From PVC group bacterium (lineage in GTDB: Bacteria; Verrucomicrobiota; Kiritimatiellia; SS1-B-03-39; UBA6053), in the NCBI GenBank assembly GCA_003565035.1, contig PXDP01000306.1, forward strand, positions 1-36,173: a stretch of DNA of 36,173 nucleotides, written 5' to 3'. Under the pieces are notes generated by a model. That model had not been told where the DNA came from, ran no database searches, and saw only the letters and a list, made by a program, of their open reading frames with translations. Within the stretch, counting starts at the first letter, position 1; each line of letters starts with the position of its first letter. Of the stretch, positions 32,706-36,173 are shown piece by piece. A program made the position numbers and the translations under genes.

Positions 32706-33791
32706 TTAAGGCCAATCCTTGGCGACGGTGAGCATACTGCCGCGGGTATCGACCGCCAGGCGCCAGTAGGCGATGGCCGCGCCGGGATCGCCTTCGAGAT
32801 AGAAAAGCATGGTGTTGACCGGGATGCCGCCCGGAATACCCCGCACCGCCTCCTGAAACAACTGCATCCGCCGCGCGCCGCTCACCGCCCGGCGCAGCGC
32901 GGGCGGTCGTCGGTCCATGGTCGGCAGGCTGTCGGTGAGCAGAATAATATTGTCGGGCCTGGGGCTCATCGCCGCAGCCCAGTCGAACGCCAGATGCAGG
33001 CTCGATCCGCTGGACGGAACAATCGCCTCCAGCGCCTCCGCCGCCGCATCGCGCACCGCCGGATCCGCCGCCGACCACCAGCCGGCGTCGGTCAGCAGTG
33101 AGCGGGCCTGGTCGTGAAACACCGCGACTTGAAACTGTCCTTCGGCCGGGAGATTTGCCAGCAGCCATTCCACCGTCCGCCGCACCTGCACCCATTTTGT
33201 GGCCTCTTGCTGCTCCGCCGCCGGCAGGTTGCGGATCCGCAGCACATCCACCAGATTTTCCGCCAGCATACTCGCGCTGATGTCCACCAGAACCAGGGTC
33301 CGCTCCCCGCGCAGTTGCAGACCGGTGAGATACTGCCTGCGGCCGTCGCCCCTGAACATCCGCAGCGCCTCGCCCTCCTCCTCCGCCTCGGCCCCGGCCC
33401 GCAGGCGCTTGAGTCCTTCTTCAAGACTCAGCAAATCCGTTTTGAGCTGGTTCACATGCTCCTCGGTGGCCAGGGTCTCCCCCTCAAAGCGCGCCAGCTC
33501 CTCCCTCGCCTCCTCCAACAGCGTCAGCACCTCCCGGCTCAACCCCTGTGTCTCCTCAATCTCTTCGATCAGTTCATCCAGCGCATTGCGGGCCAGGACC
33601 TTTTCGCGCTCCAGATTCAACACCTCGATCTCCACCAGATCCACCTCCCCGCGTAAATCCTGCACCCGTTCCTCACGGATTGTCGATGAACGGGCGTTCA
33701 TGAGCACAAACAACAGAATCACCGCCCCGAAGCCGCAGCAAATGCAGTCGAGAAAACTCAGGCTGAAGACGGTAAATTTACGCCGCGCCAT
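32706..33791 (-). CDS. Membrane-anchored coiled-coil VWA protein, TolR/ExbD-like anchor
   Basis: From ATG 33791 the product has 361 residues. The N-terminus is basic (MARRKFT) and a single helix at 8-31 contains FSLSFLDCICCGFGAVILLF with Asp15 near its cytoplasmic end. Residues 36-135 are a heptad-rich coiled coil of Leu, Glu and Arg. From about 163 a VWA domain begins, with MIDAS Asp170-Ser172-Ser174 (DISAS), a later Thr in ILLTDSLPTMD, and its end at the C-terminus. The helix resembles ExbD/TolR anchors (pattern 'LIDvvf.lLif'), in which the Asp carries protons through the TolQ/ExbB channel; here that is an inference supported by the TolQ-like gene two positions upstream. It overlaps the preceding gene by 14 bases. 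Orientation would place the VWA domain in the periplasm. Confidence 0.85.
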   Translation of the reverse strand: MARRKFTVFSLSFLDCICCGFGAVILLFVLMNARSSTIREERVQDLRGEVDLVEIEVLNLEREKVLARNALDELIEEIEETQGLSREVLTLLEEAREELARFEGETLATEEHVNQLKTDLLSLEEGLKRLRAGAEAEEEGEALRMFRGDGRRQYLTGLQLRGERTLVLVDISASMLAENLVDVLRIRNLPAAEQQEATKWVQVRRTVEWLLANLPAEGQFQVAVFHDQARSLLTDAGWWSAADPAVRDAAAEALEAIVPSSGSSLHLAFDWAAAMSPRPDNIILLTDSLPTMDRRPPALRRAVSGARRMQLFQEAVRGIPGGIPVNTMLFYLEGDPGAAIAYWRLAVDTRGSMLTVAKDWP

Positions 33792-34803
33792 GGTGCCCCC
33801 GGACATGCACCGCCAAGGCCGTGCGGCCGTCCGGCAGCGTGACGCGTTCCCCGGGCGCGGCATCCCCCGGCCAGGGCTCAGCCACCCCGTCGATCACCAC
33901 ATGCGTGGCCCGCAAACCTTGACCGGCGCTCAACGGCCCCAAATGCTCGCGCCAGCGCGCCGAAGGGGCATCATGATCCTCCACCTCCACCTCCGCGCCC
34001 GGGGAGGGTTCGGCGGTGGCACGCGACCAGCCCAGCATCCGCAAGAACGCCGCCGGCGCGACGACCGTCTCCGCATCCGTCACATCCGCCAGCACATTCG
34101 TGTGCAGACGGGCAAAGCGCTCCCGTTCATCCGACAAGGCCATGCGCCCGCCGTCCGGAGTTGAAACGGACCAGGCCTTGCCCTCCCCCAGTGCGGTCCA
34201 CCATCCCGAAAACAGACCCTGCTCTGTTCGGCCCGAGTAAAGGGGGTCAAAGCGGAATTCTTCCAGTGCCAGATCCTGCACCGCCAGGGCCTCCCGCCGG
34301 AAACAGGCCAGAATTCCGGCCTCCGCAAGGTTCCTCCCCCCCTCCTGCCGCCATCCGCCGTCCTCGCCCCGCACAAAATGCACCTGTTGCAAACGGGTCC
34401 ACGACCATTCCAGCACCGAGCAGGTGTCTCCGTCCAACGCCGCACGCGCCGCGACCGCCCCTGCCCGGGAGCTCAGCCAGCGAACCGGAATGTCCGCCGC
34501 CGCCGCCGCGCCGAGAAACACCCGCATCTCCTCTTTTTCCCAGCCTGCGGGCACCAGCGCGACACAGGGCTCTTTTCCGGCATCGCCCGCCGCCTGCAGC
34601 ATGCGGACCGCCAGATCGGCGCGGTGCCGCACGCCATCTCGCTTTGCCGCCAGCGGGATCAGCGACATCGCCTCCCATACATCCCAGCAGGTCGCCAGCG
34701 GATCCACCCGGCAGGCGGCCATGGCCTCCGCGCCGAAGCGCCAGGCCCCGCTGTTCCACACCGCCAGCCCCCGGGTCACCGGATGTAAATCCAGCAACTT
34801 CAT
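33778..34803 (-). CDS. Unrecognised protein with faint Hsp70/actin-like fold signature
   Basis: The 341-residue product starts at ATG 34803, which overlaps the TolQ-like stop by 4 bases (ATGA); earlier codons in the frame lie within that gene. There is no signal peptide or membrane helix, so it should be cytoplasmic. I do not recognise a named family. The order of segments recalls the Hsp70/actin fold: an opening KLLDLHPVTRGLAVW like phosphate loop 1, then VALVPAGWEKEEMRVFLGAA with IPVRWLSSRAGAVAA like 'vP..f...qr.a...Aa..AGi.v..l..ep.Aa', then CSVLEWSWTRLQQVHFV like the second phosphate strand. The Gly-rich ATP motifs are missing, so ATPase activity is doubtful. Its place between the channel and the VWA protein suggests a cytoplasmic partner of the complex. 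Confidence 0.6.
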   Translation of the reverse strand: MKLLDLHPVTRGLAVWNSGAWRFGAEAMAACRVDPLATCWDVWEAMSLIPLAAKRDGVRHRADLAVRMLQAAGDAGKEPCVALVPAGWEKEEMRVFLGAAAAADIPVRWLSSRAGAVAARAALDGDTCSVLEWSWTRLQQVHFVRGEDGGWRQEGGRNLAEAGILACFRREALAVQDLALEEFRFDPLYSGRTEQGLFSGWWTALGEGKAWSVSTPDGGRMALSDERERFARLHTNVLADVTDAETVVAPAAFLRMLGWSRATAEPSPGAEVEVEDHDAPSARWREHLGPLSAGQGLRATHVVIDGVAEPWPGDAAPGERVTLPDGRTALAVHVRGHHGAA

Positions 34804-35627
34804 CCCGCCAACTCCGCACGCGCCTCGCGGGTCACGTGCAGGTGCCGAATCAGTTTCTGTTCCGCGTAATCCTGCACATCCAGCACATAGCGCTCCTGCT
34901 GCAACTGCAACTGATGCACCACAAACATCAGCAGGATACTCAGACACAGCGCAATCAGCGTCGAATTAAACGCCGTGCCCAGACTCTGGGTCACAGGCCC
35001 GATCTCCCCCTCCACCGCCGCGTGCGCTTTGGACAGTGCCAGCCCGATCCCGCGCACAGTCCCGATGAACCCAATACTCGGAATCGCCCAGGCGATATAG
35101 CGGATCATGCTCAGTTCCGACTCCTGCCGCTCCCCCTCCGTCAGGCAAATCTGCGTCACGGTCTCCGACACGTCCTGCACATTCCTCGTCGATTCAAAAC
35201 GGTGAAGTGCCGCCAGAAGTGTCCGCGGAAGCAGGGCCGAACGCTGATCCTCGGGGAGAGCCTGGACCTGACGGCTCAGATCCCGCGCGTCCACCGGCAG
35301 AATGCGTTTCCCCTCCTCCACCTCAATAAACTCCCTCCGCAGCAGCCCCAGATCGTCCCGCAACAGTTTGCCTTTATAGGCCATCGAGGCCAGCGCCCAG
35401 AACAGCAGAATAAAGCAGGCCTCCTGCTCATAGTCCTTGAGAATCACCGCCAGGGATTGGGGAACATCCACATCCGGCTGTGTCTCCCGGATTTCCGCCG
35501 CCTGCTCCATCGCCACCATCGCCCGGGGGCGGATGATCAGCTCGTAGGCCGTATGAACCAAAACCACAATCACTGCCAGAGCCAGAGCCTGGAATACAAA
35601 TTCTTTAGAGCCGTTTCGGGTACGCAT
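34800..35627 (-). CDS. TolQ/ExbB/MotA-type proton channel subunit
   Basis: The 275-residue membrane protein has four predicted helices (about 11-31, 69-85, 176-198, 215-240). The MotA/TolQ/ExbB core is clear: AIPSIGFIGTVRGIGLALS in the third helix and QSLGTAFNSTLIALCLSILL in the fourth, with a cytoplasmic helical segment of about 90 residues between helices 2 and 3. These proteins form pentameric proton or sodium channels around a pair of single-helix partners and turn ion flow into motion. No ordinary ExbD, TolR or MotB gene is next to it; the only single-helix partner in the operon is the VWA protein. It overlaps the next gene by 4 bases. The N-terminal extra helix and long loop differ from compact ExbB. 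The call is sure at family level. Confidence 0.9.
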   Translation of the reverse strand: MRTRNGSKEFVFQALALAVIVVLVHTAYELIIRPRAMVAMEQAAEIRETQPDVDVPQSLAVILKDYEQEACFILLFWALASMAYKGKLLRDDLGLLRREFIEVEEGKRILPVDARDLSRQVQALPEDQRSALLPRTLLAALHRFESTRNVQDVSETVTQICLTEGERQESELSMIRYIAWAIPSIGFIGTVRGIGLALSKAHAAVEGEIGPVTQSLGTAFNSTLIALCLSILLMFVVHQLQLQQERYVLDVQDYAEQKLIRHLHVTREARAELAG

Positions 35628-35682
35628 CGTTAGAAGGTAGAATGTCCGGGATGAGATGTCAAGCGCACCGGAGGCTCCCGGA

Positions 35683-36173
35683 TCAATTCAGCCCCTCCAC
35701 CACCCGTACATCCACCTCCAGGCCTTCGCTGCCGGCGGGGACTGTAAACGGCACCCGGACATCCCGGTATCCCAGGCGCGAACCCACCGCCACATAGTCC
35801 CCCGGCAGCAAGTCCTCCGTGCGCGCCACAAAAACACCCCACCGCCCCACCCGCAGCAGCGTAACCTCCGTCTCGGCATCGGAGGTGAAGCGCACCGGCA
35901 CCGGCGTCCTTTCCAAACGCCAGGCTTCCAAAAAAGCATCCGCTTTGGATTTGAGGCCCTCCGGCAGCGTCGGCCCCTCCCACGCCTGCAAATCCGCAGC
36001 CACCCCGTCCGACAAGGTGCTTCGAATCGCACCCGAAGCCCGGTCAATCCGCTCCTCCAGCACCCGGAACACCCGCGTGCGTTCCAGTCCCACCGACACT
36101 GCGGCCTCCGGGTCTAAACGCCCCAACTGCAGCCAGGCCCGGTGAGCGCCCTCCCAGTCCTCCTCCGCCTCCA
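35683..36173 (-). CDS. TPR-like / PEGA-like protein (partial, N-terminus beyond window)
   Basis: The open frame continues to the right edge without a start, so only the last 162 or so codons are visible; an internal TTG at 36126 is not the true start. The first visible residues (EEDWEGAHRAWLQLGRLDPE) look like a tetratricopeptide repeat and are followed by a helical region. The C-terminal 45 residues have the pattern of a PEGA-like beta-domain: LLPGDYVAVGSRLGYRDVRV. Similar ends occur in large envelope proteins of unknown function. It is 55 bases upstream of the TolQ-like gene on the same strand and may be the first or an early gene of that operon. Membrane or signal segments cannot be judged because the N-terminus is missing. 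Confidence 0.65.
   Translation of the reverse strand, partial: EAEEDWEGAHRAWLQLGRLDPEAAVSVGLERTRVFRVLEERIDRASGAIRSTLSDGVAADLQAWEGPTLPEGLKSKADAFLEAWRLERTPVPVRFTSDAETEVTLLRVGRWGVFVARTEDLLPGDYVAVGSRLGYRDVRVPFTVPAGSEGLEVDVRVVEGLN

Noticed and set aside
32706..36173. Zorya-type defence system
   Set aside because: A MotA/TolQ-like channel is present, but the partner has a VWA and not an OmpA-like peptidoglycan-binding domain, and no ZorC, helicase or nuclease gene accompanies it in the window.

Overview
The window is GC-rich, gene-dense bacterial chromosome with two partial genes at the edges, about 23 complete protein genes and no RNA gene that I can see. Several traits suggest the PVC superphylum, with a Kiritimatiellota- or Verrucomicrobiota-like lineage as my best guess: very large multidomain envelope proteins with VWA and alpha/alpha-toroid modules, an 'SFLD..CGFGA' VWA protein beside a TolQ-like channel, short heptanucleotide repeat arrays in gene leaders, and an RpiB-GlyA fusion. 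There is no rRNA or housekeeping ribosomal gene to settle the taxonomy.

Layout. (1) 1-8450, minus strand: a CsgG-like lipoprotein (partial), a 1892-residue secreted protein (degenerate 5'-nucleotidase-like domain, six beta-domains, alpha/alpha toroid, VWA) and a 753-residue secreted transglutaminase-like protein that has lost its cysteine. (2) 8548-13372, minus strand: type II secretion/type IV pilus-like genes, transcribed gspE-gspF-gspG-gspH-gspI. Three of the four junctions hold heptamer arrays or related short repeats. umuC lies just upstream on the same strand. (3) 14812-17713, plus strand: upp, a low-molecular-weight phosphatase and one reading frame encoding RpiB fused to GlyA. The content matches the ywlE-ywlF-glyA-upp neighbourhood of Bacillus. 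It ends at a strong duplicated palindrome shared with the convergent GNAT-nitrilase gene. (4) 19456-23942, plus strand: a lipoprotein hydrolase, then mevalonate kinase, mevalonate-diphosphate decarboxylase and a GH63-type glycosidase, the last three overlapping. (5) 24050-25276: a lower-GC AAA/DUF4143 ATPase that looks acquired. (6) 25282-29288, minus strand: a GH31 glycosidase translationally coupled to a eukaryotic-type UDP-galactopyranose mutase. (7) 29289-29629: an intergenic region with 60-bp tandem repeats. (8) 29630-32701, plus strand: a 1023-residue AsmA-like protein. (9) 32706-36173, minus strand: an overlapping operon of a TPR/PEGA-like protein (partial), a TolQ/MotA-type channel, a degenerate Hsp70/actin-like protein and a membrane-anchored coiled-coil VWA protein.

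The most interesting system is region 9. The VWA protein has one N-terminal helix with an aspartate placed as in ExbD/TolR, then a coiled coil and a VWA head. The operon therefore reads as a candidate ion-driven envelope motor with a VWA domain in place of the usual TolR or MotB periplasmic domain. The second is the set of heptamer arrays, which fill T2SS gene junctions and are translated into prepilin leaders that the prepilin peptidase would remove.
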